Position numbers and translations under genes: made by a program
Source: Salsuginibacillus halophilus
GTDB taxonomy: Bacteria > Bacillota > Bacilli > Bacillales > Marinococcaceae
Length of the DNA stretch: 64,000 nucleotides
NCBI RefSeq assembly: GCF_003014715.1
Contig: NZ_PYAV01000004.1
Coordinates: 1-64,000 of the forward strand
Direction of reading: 5' to 3'
In this document: positions 8,136-17,168 of the stretch, one piece after another
Layout: every line of letters starts with the position of its first letter
Numbering within the stretch: the first letter of the stretch is position 1
The notes under the pieces: model-generated
Database searches by the model: none
Told to the model about the DNA's origin: nothing
The model's input: only the letters and a program-made list of their open reading frames with translations

Positions 8136-8172
8136 TTAAGAGCCCTTAAGCATATAGCTGCAGGGCTCTTAA
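8136..8172 (+). terminator. Terminator after YifB gene
   Basis: The arms TTAAGAGCCCT and AGGGCTCTTAA flank a short loop. Being A-rich on one side and T-rich on the other, it could act in both directions. Confidence 0.75.
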
Positions 8173-8211
8173 AAATGTGTAGCACTCAACGTCTGCTTCT
8201 TAACCAGCCTC

Positions 8212-9007
8212 GTGCGTTGCAAGAGAAGTAATGTTCGTTCCGCTGGAGGCAGCGTACGTTGCAAAGCTGACACTGTTATTTTCTCTAAAATATGGAATCG
8301 TGCCCGCGTCCGTCGTTCAGCCATCTCCCTACTGTTCGTTCCCTCCCCGGTGCCGTGCGTTGCAAGAGAAGTAATGTTCGTTCCGCTGGAGGCAGCGTGC
8401 GTTGCAAAGCTGACACTGTTATTTTCTCTAAAATATGGAAACTCACCCGCGTCCGTCGTTCAGCCATCTCCCTACTGTTCGTTCCCTCCCCGGTGCCGTG
8501 CGTTGCAAGAGAAGTAATGTTCGTTCCGCTAGAGGCAGCGTGCGTTGCAAAGCTGACGCTGTTATTTTCTCTAAAATATGGAAGATTACCCGCGTCCGTC
8601 GTTCAGTCAGCTCCACACTGTCCGTTCCCTCCCGGTGCCGTGCGTTGCGAGAGAAGTATTGTTCGTTCCGCTGGAGGCAGCGTGCGTTGCAAAGCTGACG
8701 CTGTTATTTTCTCTAAAATATGGAAGTTTACCCGCGTCCGTCGTTCAGTCAGCTCCACACTGTCCGTTCCCTCCCGGTGCCGTGCGTTGCGAGAGAAGTA
8801 TTGTTCGTTCCGCTGGAGGCAGCGTGCGTTGCAAAGCTGACGCTGTTATTTTCTCTAAAATATGGAAGTTTACCCGCGTCCGTCGTTCAGTCAGCTCCAC
8901 ACTGTCCGTTCCCTCCCGGTGCCGTGCGTTGCAAGGGAAGTTTTGTTCGTTTCGCTAGAGACAGCGTGCGTTGCAAATCTAGCGCTGTTATTTTACCTAA
9001 ATTGTCG
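8212..9007 (+). repeat. Class A 21-bp array amplified as six 142-143 bp higher-order units
   Basis: Six copies of a block are present. Each has up to four 21-bp units with heads GTTCGTTCC, GTGCGTTGC, GTTCGTTCC and GTGCGTTGC, then the terminal 21-mer starting GTTATTTTCTCTAAAA, then a 38-bp spacer containing CCCGCGTCCGTCGTTCAG. Terminal motifs start at 8275, 8418, 8561, 8703, 8845 and 8987. Period is 143 bp for the first blocks and 142 bp after one base was lost from a head unit (GTCCGTTCC at 8620). The last block is the most diverged. This fills the whole gap between the YifB and acyltransferase genes; overlapping ORFs here are by-products of the periodicity. Confidence 0.9.
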
Positions 9008-9160
9008 AATTTCAAGCTTTGATCTGTCTTCATCGGTGGCTCTAATGATAAAAAATGTAGACTGATGTCCCGGGTGATGTGAAAATTATTCAAAAGTGTT
9101 GAGATATGCCGGACTAAAGCTTAAAATACAAATATCAATGATTGGATGCGGGGTAATTTT

Positions 9161-11167
9161 ATGAATGATTTAAGAGTGCCGGCTAAGCAGTTCCGTCCGG
9201 AGCTTGAAGGGCTTCGGGCGGTGGCTGCTTTTCTGGTGGCGGTTTATCATATATGGCTTGGTTCTGTGTCAGGTGGGGTGGACGTTTTTTTCGTCGTATC
9301 TGGTTACTTGATCACGACCAGCCTGTTATCACGAGTTGAACGCGATGGAACGATTAAGTTTTTTGAGTACATACTCGGTTTGGCTCGTCGATTGTTTCCG
9401 GCAGCCTTTACCGTACTTTTGTTTATTATCGTAACTTCTTATTTTTTGTTCTCTGAATCACGCTGGGATCAAGTTGTAGCTGAAACCTTCGCTTCAGCTT
9501 TTTATTTTCAAAATTGGCAGCTTGCTTTTGATGCTGTTGATTACCTTGCCAAAAATAATGAAGCCAGTCCACTGCAGCATTTCTGGGCACTCTCCATTCA
9601 AGGACAGTTTTATGTGCTCTGGCCACTTCTTATTTTTCTATCATTTTTGGCAGCTCGAAAAATATTTAAAACACCACTTCGAAAAACGTTACTCGGCGTA
9701 CTTATGACAGTGGCTGTGCTCTCTTTGGCGTATTCTGTTTACATCACCACTGTGAATCAACCGTGGGCCTACTTTGACACGTTTGCCCGGGTTTGGGAGT
9801 TTAGTGCAGGTGGTCTGATTGCACTAGTGCTTCCTTATATTACGTTGAACCGTAGTGCAAGTTTCGTACTTGGGTGGGCCGGGATTGCAATCGTTGCATT
9901 TACTGGCTTGCTGCTTCCTGTTACAGATGTTTTCCCAGGCTATGCAGCTATTCTGCCGGTTACTGGTGCACTTCTTGTCATTATCAGCGGACAGAATGGC
10001 GGTACCTTTGGGGTTCATCGTCTTGTTGCTTCAAAGCCGCTCGTTTTTTTCGGTGGGCTTTCATATGCATTTTATTTATGGCACTGGCCGCTTTTGATCT
10101 TTTATTATCAATATACAGGGGCGCAGTCTGTTTCACTGCAGGCAGGTGCACTTCTTATTATCATCTCGTTTGTGGCAGCCTATGTTTCAACGAAAATAAT
10201 TGAAAAGCCTGTGCGCGGAATGGATGTTAAAACGCTACCTTCAAAACTAAAACTAACTGCTGTGTTGTTAATATTTATTCTTCCGGCTGTTGTATTAAAC
10301 AGTCTTTGGGCGTTTAATATTGAAAGAGAGACAGTAACGGAGGAGCAAACGTATGATACAGAGGATTACCCAGGGGCTGCTGTAATATATGACGATGTGC
10401 AGGCAGCGTCTGATGTGGAGCCTGTCCCATCATTTATTGATATCCGGGATGATCTCCCCTCTTATTATGATGAATTCGCTTTTGCAAACTACGATGATGC
10501 TGACATCCGGACGGCTTCTTTCGGGGTAACGGATGACCCATCACATACGATTGCGCTGGTTGGTGGTTCGCATGCCGGTCACTGGCTCCCGGCGCTGGAA
10601 GAAGCCGCAGAAGAAATAGATATTCAAATTGATACCTATATCAATAATGGGTGCAGGTTGACTGATGATGATGCAGACGGCTGGTTAAATGACGCTTGTA
10701 TGGAGTGGAATGAAGAAATCATAGATGTGCTTAGAGAGGATTCACCTGATCTGATTTTTACAACAGGAAGTGTAGGGCCAGAACCGAATGTCCCAGACGG
10801 ATTTGTGAATCAGTGGGAAAACCTTGAGGATGTCGCGGAAATTTTGGCCGTGCGGGATACACCGCGTATGAGAGAGGATGTTCCGGATTGTCTCGAAGCT
10901 GGTGGCAACAAGGAGGAATGCAGCGTAGAGCGGAGTGAAGAGCTATCTGATCATTTGCCGTGGGAAGCGCCAGGTGCAGGACCATTTCCGGATCATGTCT
11001 CCTTTGCTGACTTCACAGATTATCTCTGTGATGAAGAACTATGTTATCCGGTGATCGGCAATGTGATCGTTTACCGTGACACTCATCACCTATCATCTGC
11101 TTACTCCCGCACGCTTGGAGAGCCGGTCAAAGAAGCGCTGATTGAGGTGCTAGAAGACTTGAATTGA
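9161..11167 (+). CDS. OatA-like membrane O-acyltransferase with C-terminal SGNH-type domain
   Basis: The product is 668 aa from ATG 9161 (GGGGTAA upstream); ATG 9146 is in frame but lacks a site. Residues about 5-380 form an acyltransferase-3 domain with about ten membrane spans. It opens with ELEGLRAVAAFLVAVYHIW and continues with GGVDVFFVVSGYLIT, the family signature. The extracellular C-terminal part (about 440-668) has GGSHAGHWLP, a block I-like serine motif with G-S-H in place of G-D-S, and DTHHLS near the end as the D-x-x-H catalytic pair. Such proteins move acetyl groups across the membrane onto peptidoglycan or surface glycans. The substrate here is unknown. It is flanked by the large class A array and a terminator, so it stands alone. 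Confidence 0.9.
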   Translation: MNDLRVPAKQFRPELEGLRAVAAFLVAVYHIWLGSVSGGVDVFFVVSGYLITTSLLSRVERDGTIKFFEYILGLARRLFPAAFTVLLFIIVTSYFLFSESRWDQVVAETFASAFYFQNWQLAFDAVDYLAKNNEASPLQHFWALSIQGQFYVLWPLLIFLSFLAARKIFKTPLRKTLLGVLMTVAVLSLAYSVYITTVNQPWAYFDTFARVWEFSAGGLIALVLPYITLNRSASFVLGWAGIAIVAFTGLLLPVTDVFPGYAAILPVTGALLVIISGQNGGTFGVHRLVASKPLVFFGGLSYAFYLWHWPLLIFYYQYTGAQSVSLQAGALLIIISFVAAYVSTKIIEKPVRGMDVKTLPSKLKLTAVLLIFILPAVVLNSLWAFNIERETVTEEQTYDTEDYPGAAVIYDDVQAASDVEPVPSFIDIRDDLPSYYDEFAFANYDDADIRTASFGVTDDPSHTIALVGGSHAGHWLPALEEAAEEIDIQIDTYINNGCRLTDDDADGWLNDACMEWNEEIIDVLREDSPDLIFTTGSVGPEPNVPDGFVNQWENLEDVAEILAVRDTPRMREDVPDCLEAGGNKEECSVERSEELSDHLPWEAPGAGPFPDHVSFADFTDYLCDEELCYPVIGNVIVYRDTHHLSSAYSRTLGEPVKEALIEVLEDLN

Positions 11168-11205
11168 CCGAGACGTGGAAAGATTGAAATGTGTAAAAGC
11201 TGTTG

Positions 11206-11238
11206 AACCCCTCGCGGCAAAGGCCGCGGGGTTTTTTC
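11206..11238 (+). terminator. Terminator after acyltransferase gene
   Basis: The arms AACCCCTCGCGG and CCGCGGGGTT form the stem, followed by six T. Confidence 0.8.
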
Positions 11239-11324
11239 GATAGTTGCGAATGACGCGGGTCAATGATAGCTCTTTAATCGCGCATTTAGCTCATGATGCC
11301 TCCTTTTCTATGATAAGAACATAA

Positions 11325-11372
11325 AAACCCCCTTGAATCAGCCAATTGTGGCCTTATTCAAGGGGGGATTTA
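11325..11372. terminator. Bidirectional terminator between convergent genes
   Basis: CCCCCTTGAAT pairs with ATTCAAGGGGG. There is an A-run on the left and a T-run on the right, suiting the convergent acyltransferase and the minus-strand secreted gene. Confidence 0.7.
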
Positions 11373-11409
11373 TCTGTTTTTTCAGCTCAACTTTAAGCTG
11401 TGTTCAACC

Positions 11410-12858
11410 TTATCGATAAATCGCTGTGACTTCTCCGTCGTTTGCCTGGTTTAAATACTCAACTGCCTCTTCATCTGTTGCATAAATTCCTTGATCTTCT
11501 TCATTCACTGTGTCTAAAGCGAAATGAGGTTCAAGAATTTGCAGGTGGGTTGATTCAGGAATCAAGATATCACTTATAAAAACAGAAGATACATTTTCAA
11601 GTAGAAGTTGAAATTTGTTGTTATTATGAAAAGTAACATCGTTGAAATCTAAGATTCCTAATTCCTCACCATCTTCAATGCTACTGTTTTCAAACGTAAA
11701 ATCTCGAAAGTAAACTTGACCAAAATCAACTTTTAAGGTGTCACCGGTAACACGATGACCTCCGCCATGAAGTCCAATTAAATCGTATGCAATATACTCA
11801 TTTAGCTCATGAATCAACGAACTTAATTTTTCTGCACTAATATCATCGGTAAACATAATGTTCGGGTCTGTGTCTACGAATGAACCATCATGACTAACGG
11901 ATACGAAGATCTCAACATCTTGAAATTCTTCCCAGGGTAACTCAAAGATTGAGGCATATACATTGTCTTCTAAAACCTCGATCGTCTTGCCGTCAACCTC
12001 GATCTTTCCACCATCTTCTGCACTGAAATCCTCAGATACAGAGGTTACAGATCCTTGAAGCGTAGATGCGATCTCCTCATGCTCAAGTTCGGCAAATGTA
12101 TTTAAAGATTCTTCGCCTAAATTGTAGGCATCTGTTTGAAATGGTGCAATGAACAAGCTTAGCTCATTTTTAAGGTAATCCGTATTTAAAAAGGCGCTGC
12201 GCACCTTTTCGGCACTCGCGGCAGTTTCTGTGAGCCTGTTATTATTATTAAAATCTTCTAGAAGGTCATTGTGCTCTTCAATTACTTCATCAATTGCTTT
12301 TTCAATTTCACTGTTGTTTTCGAAACTTTCATTTTCGTGATTTGCAAAGAATAAAGCTGAAATTTCTGTACGCTTTTCAGTTGTTTTCAGGTTATTAAAA
12401 GGCTCATATTCTATGTCCTCAAGGAAAGTGAGTGTTTCGCTTTCTTCCGGCACTTCAACGTCGTCGGATGAATCGCTGTCATCGTCTAGCTCAACGGGTT
12501 TGAAATCGTCTGTATTTACAGCTGGAGTGTTATCGTAAATATCGTTTAAGTTGGCCTCGTACTCGGCGTGTCCACTAGCATAATCGTTAAAGTCAATAAA
12601 ACGATCATCAATTTTCACGGCACTTATGTAAACACTCCCATCCTCACTTGAAATGGCATCATATAAGTCGCTTTGTTCCTGATTTCCGTAGGCCCGTGCA
12701 TAAGATTGGACATCAGTCGTTAAAATGTCACCATCAACCTCAAATGCCAGCTCCGTTAACCCTGCATTGTTTTCAGCTGTTGCGGCACTTGTTGCGGCAC
12801 CGGCAACGAGCGCTGACAGGAGCACAGCGGCACTAGTCTTTTTGTAAAACTTACCCAT
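11410..12858 (-). CDS. Secreted acidic protein with YARAYGNQ motif, function unknown
   Basis: The 482-aa protein starts at ATG 12858, with AGGAGGAAT upstream. The signal peptide is clear (KKTSAAVLLSALVAGAATSAATA). The mature N-terminus has VDGDILTTDVQSYARAYGNQ followed by SDLYDAISSEDG and a second, weaker copy of the motif (FNDYASGHAEYEANL). The same YARAYGN pairing recurs in the short secreted gene at 31879-32334, so these define a small family in this genome. The remainder is very rich in Glu, Asp and Asn (for example ENESFENNSEIEKAIDEV), as expected of an extracellular protein in high salt. No catalytic motif was recognised. It is transcribed alone, towards the bidirectional terminator. 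Confidence 0.75.
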   Translation of the reverse strand: MGKFYKKTSAAVLLSALVAGAATSAATAENNAGLTELAFEVDGDILTTDVQSYARAYGNQEQSDLYDAISSEDGSVYISAVKIDDRFIDFNDYASGHAEYEANLNDIYDNTPAVNTDDFKPVELDDDSDSSDDVEVPEESETLTFLEDIEYEPFNNLKTTEKRTEISALFFANHENESFENNSEIEKAIDEVIEEHNDLLEDFNNNNRLTETAASAEKVRSAFLNTDYLKNELSLFIAPFQTDAYNLGEESLNTFAELEHEEIASTLQGSVTSVSEDFSAEDGGKIEVDGKTIEVLEDNVYASIFELPWEEFQDVEIFVSVSHDGSFVDTDPNIMFTDDISAEKLSSLIHELNEYIAYDLIGLHGGGHRVTGDTLKVDFGQVYFRDFTFENSSIEDGEELGILDFNDVTFHNNNKFQLLLENVSSVFISDILIPESTHLQILEPHFALDTVNEEDQGIYATDEEAVEYLNQANDGEVTAIYR

Positions 12859-13814
12859 TCTTATTCCTCCTAGTAAAATGATAAAAATTGGTCATCCAGA
12901 ATAGAAAACTAATTTCATTCCATGTTGATCCTAGTTTATGGAATGGTATAACCAAATAATAATCACAAAAGTACCATATAAAGTTATTCTAAGCAATTTT
13001 AAACTTAGATAATTAACATTATTTAAATAATTAGATTAATTCAATAATGACGCTTTATGAACGTTAAAATGAACAATATACATGGGAAATGATTGATGAT
13101 CCGTAAATGTAAAAGTGCCCAAAACGAAAGAAGGAAACGCCCAGAGGGTCAAGTGCAGGTTGAAGACCCACTTGTTCAAATGGAAACCAATCGAACAAGC
13201 TAGCTGAAGCCAAGCCCTCGGGAAAGTGTCCATCTAAAGTGAAGGTTACGTTGATTGTTCGGTTTTTATTCTCTTATGATAAATGGTGAAATTCATTCAA
13301 TTGATTATTGAATGAGAGTGTCGAAACGTAACTTTTAAGCCGCAAGTCCTTTGAAAGTATCGTATCCATCCGCTAATTTATAAGAAATTATGTACATTTT
13401 AAACTTTTTTCTTACAAAATTGTATTTCAATCGACTAAAAAATCAAGTAAAATGTTAACAAAGTACATAAAAAGGATATTATAACCAATTTAAAAGATGA
13501 AAATAGAAAGACTTTTGGCACATGTCTTCTCCATGGTTTGCTGAAGGGGATATAAACTAACTTTTATCTCGTGTGCGCCTTAATGTGCACGTACAATTTT
13601 CTACTGACAGCTCCAGGTTTTTCACAGAAACTGTATCTAGCTTCTTCTGCTCTGCTGTGAGGTGCATGATGTTAATTTTCGTGTTAGCGCAGCTTCAAAG
13701 CCTATGATGATTGTGGAACTTGTTTCTGCGACGGACTTAAGTGAGCATAAAGATAAATAGGGAAGTCAATGAAAGGTGGTGTAACATATCAGGGATACCG
13801 GTTTTTTTGAATAT
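12859..13814. other. Long AT-rich gap with a GC-richer, possibly structured island
   Basis: No credible gene was found in this 956-bp gap. The flanks are AT-rich and should carry the promoters of the two divergent neighbours. Positions 13139-13222 are GC-richer and can fold: CCCAGAGGG (13140-13148) faces CCCTCGGG (13215-13222) and encloses the hairpin CTTGTTC (13171) with GAACAAG (13193). A 65-codon minus-strand frame over the island has no ribosome-binding site and is not called. Confidence 0.4.
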
Positions 13815-15941
13815 ATGAAAACGGAGGTTTTAGAAGCATTACAAAGTGTAGAACTACTTGACGGTGAGACGTTGTCATCATCTGATCTAGGTTTTGAATT
13901 GCATATGGAACATCACGTTTTTCAAGTTGAGCGAAGCCACCGTCCCCTTAGCGAAGCAGTTGAGGATCTTTCGCAGACGTTTGAAATTCATCAAAAACTT
14001 GAATCAATCACACATATGGTGAAAGTTGTTAACCCCTCCCCTGACACCGTTTTAACTTACATACGACTTTGGTTTAAACGCTTCAGTGTAGAAGGTGAAG
14101 GCAAAGAAGCTTTCAAGCCGTGGACCGATTACATGAGACGTTGGAATGCCGGTGACGTTCGAAGCACAGGGAAGACAGAGCGGTCCTGGGGAAACCATAT
14201 CCGTGCTTTAACTCATCACAACATAGAAGAAGGCGCGCTGCGAGACAACTTTAAAAATGCGGTACGGTTCACGCTCGAATGCATGGAGGCAAAGGCCCAG
14301 CCAGCAGAGATTCCGGTGTTAAATCGTTCCGAATTATACCTCCAGGCTCAGTCGATGATAAAAATTGAATCACAAGAATATCAGCAGCTTTTACAGTCAT
14401 CTGAACAGCTGCAATTAAGCGTACCAAGTTCAAAATCAAACCGGAGTGTGTACGTCGATGCATTAATCGTTACAGATAACCGGTTGTTAGGAAGCCTTCC
14501 GGACTTTGCAAGAAATGATAGTGAAAATAGTTTTTTTGAGTCAGGCTTTGGTTTAATGGTAGTTTACCGCCCGCAACTTAGCGGCAGCGGAAACGAAGTT
14601 GTCATCTCTGCGGATCCTTCGCTGCATATAGATTTGTTAAAGCTCCAGGAGGCCTTAGAAAGTCGTGAAACACTTGCTTGGGGAAAGTTAGCAAATCTTG
14701 AGGAGGATGGCGCAGTATACAACGCAGGTTGTTCAGGTGAATCTGTGCGTCCGAGCGAAAATAAAAGGGTTTATCGTGATGCAAAAGGAAATGTAGGTGA
14801 ATATTCATACGATCAGCCATGGTTTATTTCACCAGACCATACCCTTGTTGCTTCCCCGCGTAAAGTGAAGTACAAAGGGTCTGATATACATATGCAGCTT
14901 TCATGGGAAGAAGTCATTGAAACGACTTGGCAAACGTTTAACCCTGTGAAGCATCTGAAAGTAGAGCCCTTAAAGTTTTTAATGAAAGATGATCAAATTG
15001 AGCGTGATGACAGTGAAAAAGTGTCCACAGGTCAATCAAATTTCATGAAAGCAGACAGATTGATGACGCTTTTGGCACGATATCAAGAGAGCACCCAGCG
15101 CGAAAAGGGTGATGCAAGTTGTTCGAAAAAGTTTATCGCTGTGAATTGGCCCATTAAAACGCAAACTCATAATTGTCAAAACGGCCATGATCTAGATTCG
15201 GTTTTACTAACACCAACTGCGAAGCGCTATTTTGCTGCAGTGTTAAATAAAAAAGATGTACAAGAGGTAAAGCTTGAAGAACTTCCGCTGTTAAGTAGTT
15301 TTGACTTTATGGAAGCTCCCGGATCCTTAGGTATTATACACAAAAGTGGTTCTTTAGTAATAGACGATTGGTCAAAAGATCAAGGGCAAGTCGATGCGTT
15401 TGCAAATGAATACCTAAACCTTCTTGAACGTTATACACAAGTTAGCCATTATCATTCGGAAGTTTTAGGAGAACTACAAGCACTGAAAGAGAAGCTGAAT
15501 AATACAAATGACGCAAAAGCGTCTCATAACAACTATAGTTTACGCAAGCAGTTGGTTAAGTCGAACCGTAAGCTATCAAGCTTGAAAGCTGAACTGCGAA
15601 CTACAATATTAAGAACAACTGCGAGTGCTGGAGAGTATAACGTGAAACGCTTTCGTGAACTCACAGCAGAGCGCTGGGGTTTGGATCATCAATTGGCTGA
15701 TTTATATGTAGCGTCACAAGAAATTGAAACCATTATTAATCAAAATGTCGAAGTTCGTACGAGCAGGCTGCTTAATGCGCTGAGTGTATATGGCTTTCCG
15801 CTGCTGTTTTTCGGAGGGATTTTTGATAATGACCTCTTAACTTTATTTACAACATCAACGCCGGCGTGGGAGGGGATTGCTGCTTTTTCAGGCTTAAGCT
15901 TAATCTCAATGGTGGGTCTGCGGAAAGCGCTGGACCAATAA
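13815..15941 (+). CDS. Large protein with coiled coil and two C-terminal membrane spans (CorA-like end), putative defence component
   Basis: The 708-aa product starts at ATG 13815. The ribosome-binding site is poor (AAAGGTGG lies about 35 bases away), but the frame is closed at 13782-13784, so no much longer form exists. Residues 1-530 are soluble and not recognised. About 540-600 is a probable coiled coil (ELQALKEKLNN, LVKSNRKLSSLKAEL). The C-terminus has two hydrophobic spans, roughly 655-672 (LSVYGFPLLFFGGIF) and 683-700, with an N-V-E-V-R-T-S-R-L-L-N-A lead-in that recalls CorA-type membrane ends. The gene lies 24 bp before the HEPN/RAMA-like gene and is surely co-transcribed with it. A large sensor plus nuclease pair would fit anti-phage defence; this is inference. 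Codon use is AT-richer than in neighbouring genes, consistent with transfer. Confidence 0.65.
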   Translation: MKTEVLEALQSVELLDGETLSSSDLGFELHMEHHVFQVERSHRPLSEAVEDLSQTFEIHQKLESITHMVKVVNPSPDTVLTYIRLWFKRFSVEGEGKEAFKPWTDYMRRWNAGDVRSTGKTERSWGNHIRALTHHNIEEGALRDNFKNAVRFTLECMEAKAQPAEIPVLNRSELYLQAQSMIKIESQEYQQLLQSSEQLQLSVPSSKSNRSVYVDALIVTDNRLLGSLPDFARNDSENSFFESGFGLMVVYRPQLSGSGNEVVISADPSLHIDLLKLQEALESRETLAWGKLANLEEDGAVYNAGCSGESVRPSENKRVYRDAKGNVGEYSYDQPWFISPDHTLVASPRKVKYKGSDIHMQLSWEEVIETTWQTFNPVKHLKVEPLKFLMKDDQIERDDSEKVSTGQSNFMKADRLMTLLARYQESTQREKGDASCSKKFIAVNWPIKTQTHNCQNGHDLDSVLLTPTAKRYFAAVLNKKDVQEVKLEELPLLSSFDFMEAPGSLGIIHKSGSLVIDDWSKDQGQVDAFANEYLNLLERYTQVSHYHSEVLGELQALKEKLNNTNDAKASHNNYSLRKQLVKSNRKLSSLKAELRTTILRTTASAGEYNVKRFRELTAERWGLDHQLADLYVASQEIETIINQNVEVRTSRLLNALSVYGFPLLFFGGIFDNDLLTLFTTSTPAWEGIAAFSGLSLISMVGLRKALDQ

Positions 15942-15965
15942 TACAAACTAGAAGGTGGGGAAAAC

Positions 15966-17078
15966 ATGCAATACGATTTAAAGTTCAAAGAAGAAATAAA
16001 AACAAGTTATTTGGAAGTTGAAGAAAAGTATAACGAGGGGGCAAAACCTGAAGAGCTCATACTCAAACTGCACAGTATCTATGAAAAAATGCTCAGGGAA
16101 ATGGTTGCGTATGTCGTTAACTACTCAAAAAATCCCGAGGTTAGGCAAGGCATAGCCATTGTAGAAAAAAATGCAAATGTTGATCTTCGAAGTCTTCCTT
16201 ATAGTAAGCTTATGTTGCTTCTTAGTGAAGAAGATCTCAAATACAATGTCAAAGACAAAAAAGAACCGATCATCCTTCCTCCGTTTTTAAAAAACTTTAT
16301 TGATTTAATGGAAGTTGACACCGATATGAAATACTACATTAAAAAATTCATGAACACAGCGAAAGAAGCCAAGTTCGGGGAGATTAGAAACAGCGAAGCG
16401 CATGCGAAGAGTAGTCAAGGGAACGGCAGAGTAGCAAACGATCTTGCGCGGGATGCGATGAATAACCTCGTCGGGTTATACGAAGCGATTTATGATGAAA
16501 AAATTTCAGAGAAAAAAGAAGATATGAGCCATGTGTTAAAACAAATACAGGATGTCCAGCAAAAAATATATCAAAAGCAGGTGGTGGAACAAGCCGATTA
16601 TGAAAGTTTAACTGTCGCATTCAAATTAGTCTCAGATAAGTCTAAGGATGCTTCTTACTCGAAAAAAGAGTTGATCAATCTAATCAGCAGCCTGGCGAAT
16701 ATTTTAAATGGATTCGTTGATGAAGAACCCTCAAATTCTCAACCTTCAGAGCCAGTAAAAAGTAGTTCAGTACCGAAAGCGCGCTCACAAACAGATATCG
16801 TTAAGCTGTACAATAAAGGTTTGATTGAAGCGACGGATTATTTAGCGAAAACTTACTATGGCGTTGAGCATACAGCCACGCTTGATTTTGATCCCAATGC
16901 AGCATCAGGAAAAATCGTATATAACGGCAAAGGTTATGAAAGTCCATCGGCTGCAGCACATGCGGTAACAAATAAATCGGTTAATGGGTGGTCATTCTGG
17001 TCGATTTACGACAAGTATGGAAATTCAAAAGGGGCGCTTGCACAACTTAGAGAACGCTTGAAACTTTCAGATGATTAG
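15966..17078 (+). CDS. HEPN-like RNase domain fused to RAMA-like domain, putative defence effector
   Basis: The 370-aa protein starts at ATG 15966, after AAGGTGGGG. The helical N-terminal part (about 1-200) contains EIRNSEAHAKSS, with R141 and H146 in an R-N-x-x-x-H arrangement. That is the active-site motif of HEPN ribonucleases, and it is followed by an amphipathic helix LARDAMNNLVGLYEAIYD as in HEPN four-helix bundles. The C-terminal 90 residues (KIVYNGKGYESPSAAAHAV then NGWSFWSIYD) closely match the RAMA type of domain, which is associated with restriction and modified-DNA systems. There is no signal peptide. It is the second gene of a two-gene unit with the membrane-anchored 708-aa protein. 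The predicted role is RNA cleavage triggered through the RAMA and partner modules. The domain calls are by motif only. Confidence 0.65.
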   Translation: MQYDLKFKEEIKTSYLEVEEKYNEGAKPEELILKLHSIYEKMLREMVAYVVNYSKNPEVRQGIAIVEKNANVDLRSLPYSKLMLLLSEEDLKYNVKDKKEPIILPPFLKNFIDLMEVDTDMKYYIKKFMNTAKEAKFGEIRNSEAHAKSSQGNGRVANDLARDAMNNLVGLYEAIYDEKISEKKEDMSHVLKQIQDVQQKIYQKQVVEQADYESLTVAFKLVSDKSKDASYSKKELINLISSLANILNGFVDEEPSNSQPSEPVKSSSVPKARSQTDIVKLYNKGLIEATDYLAKTYYGVEHTATLDFDPNAASGKIVYNGKGYESPSAAAHAVTNKSVNGWSFWSIYDKYGNSKGALAQLRERLKLSDD

Positions 17079-17168
17079 TGACTGCGATCATTAGCACTTG
17101 ATCGGTCGGGGCGGGTGAATCAGTAACGACTCATGAAAAAGGGATAAATTTAAAGAGGAGTGACATGT

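Noticed and set aside
8212-8958. Overlapping plus-strand ORFs with VRSLPGAVRCKRS and VPCVAREVLFVPLEAA
   Set aside because: They follow from the 142-143 bp block periodicity. They overlap each other in different frames and lack ribosome-binding sites.
13036-13233. Minus-strand 65-codon ORF over the structured island
   Set aside because: There is no ribosome-binding site or recognisable protein feature. It is better described as a possible structured region.
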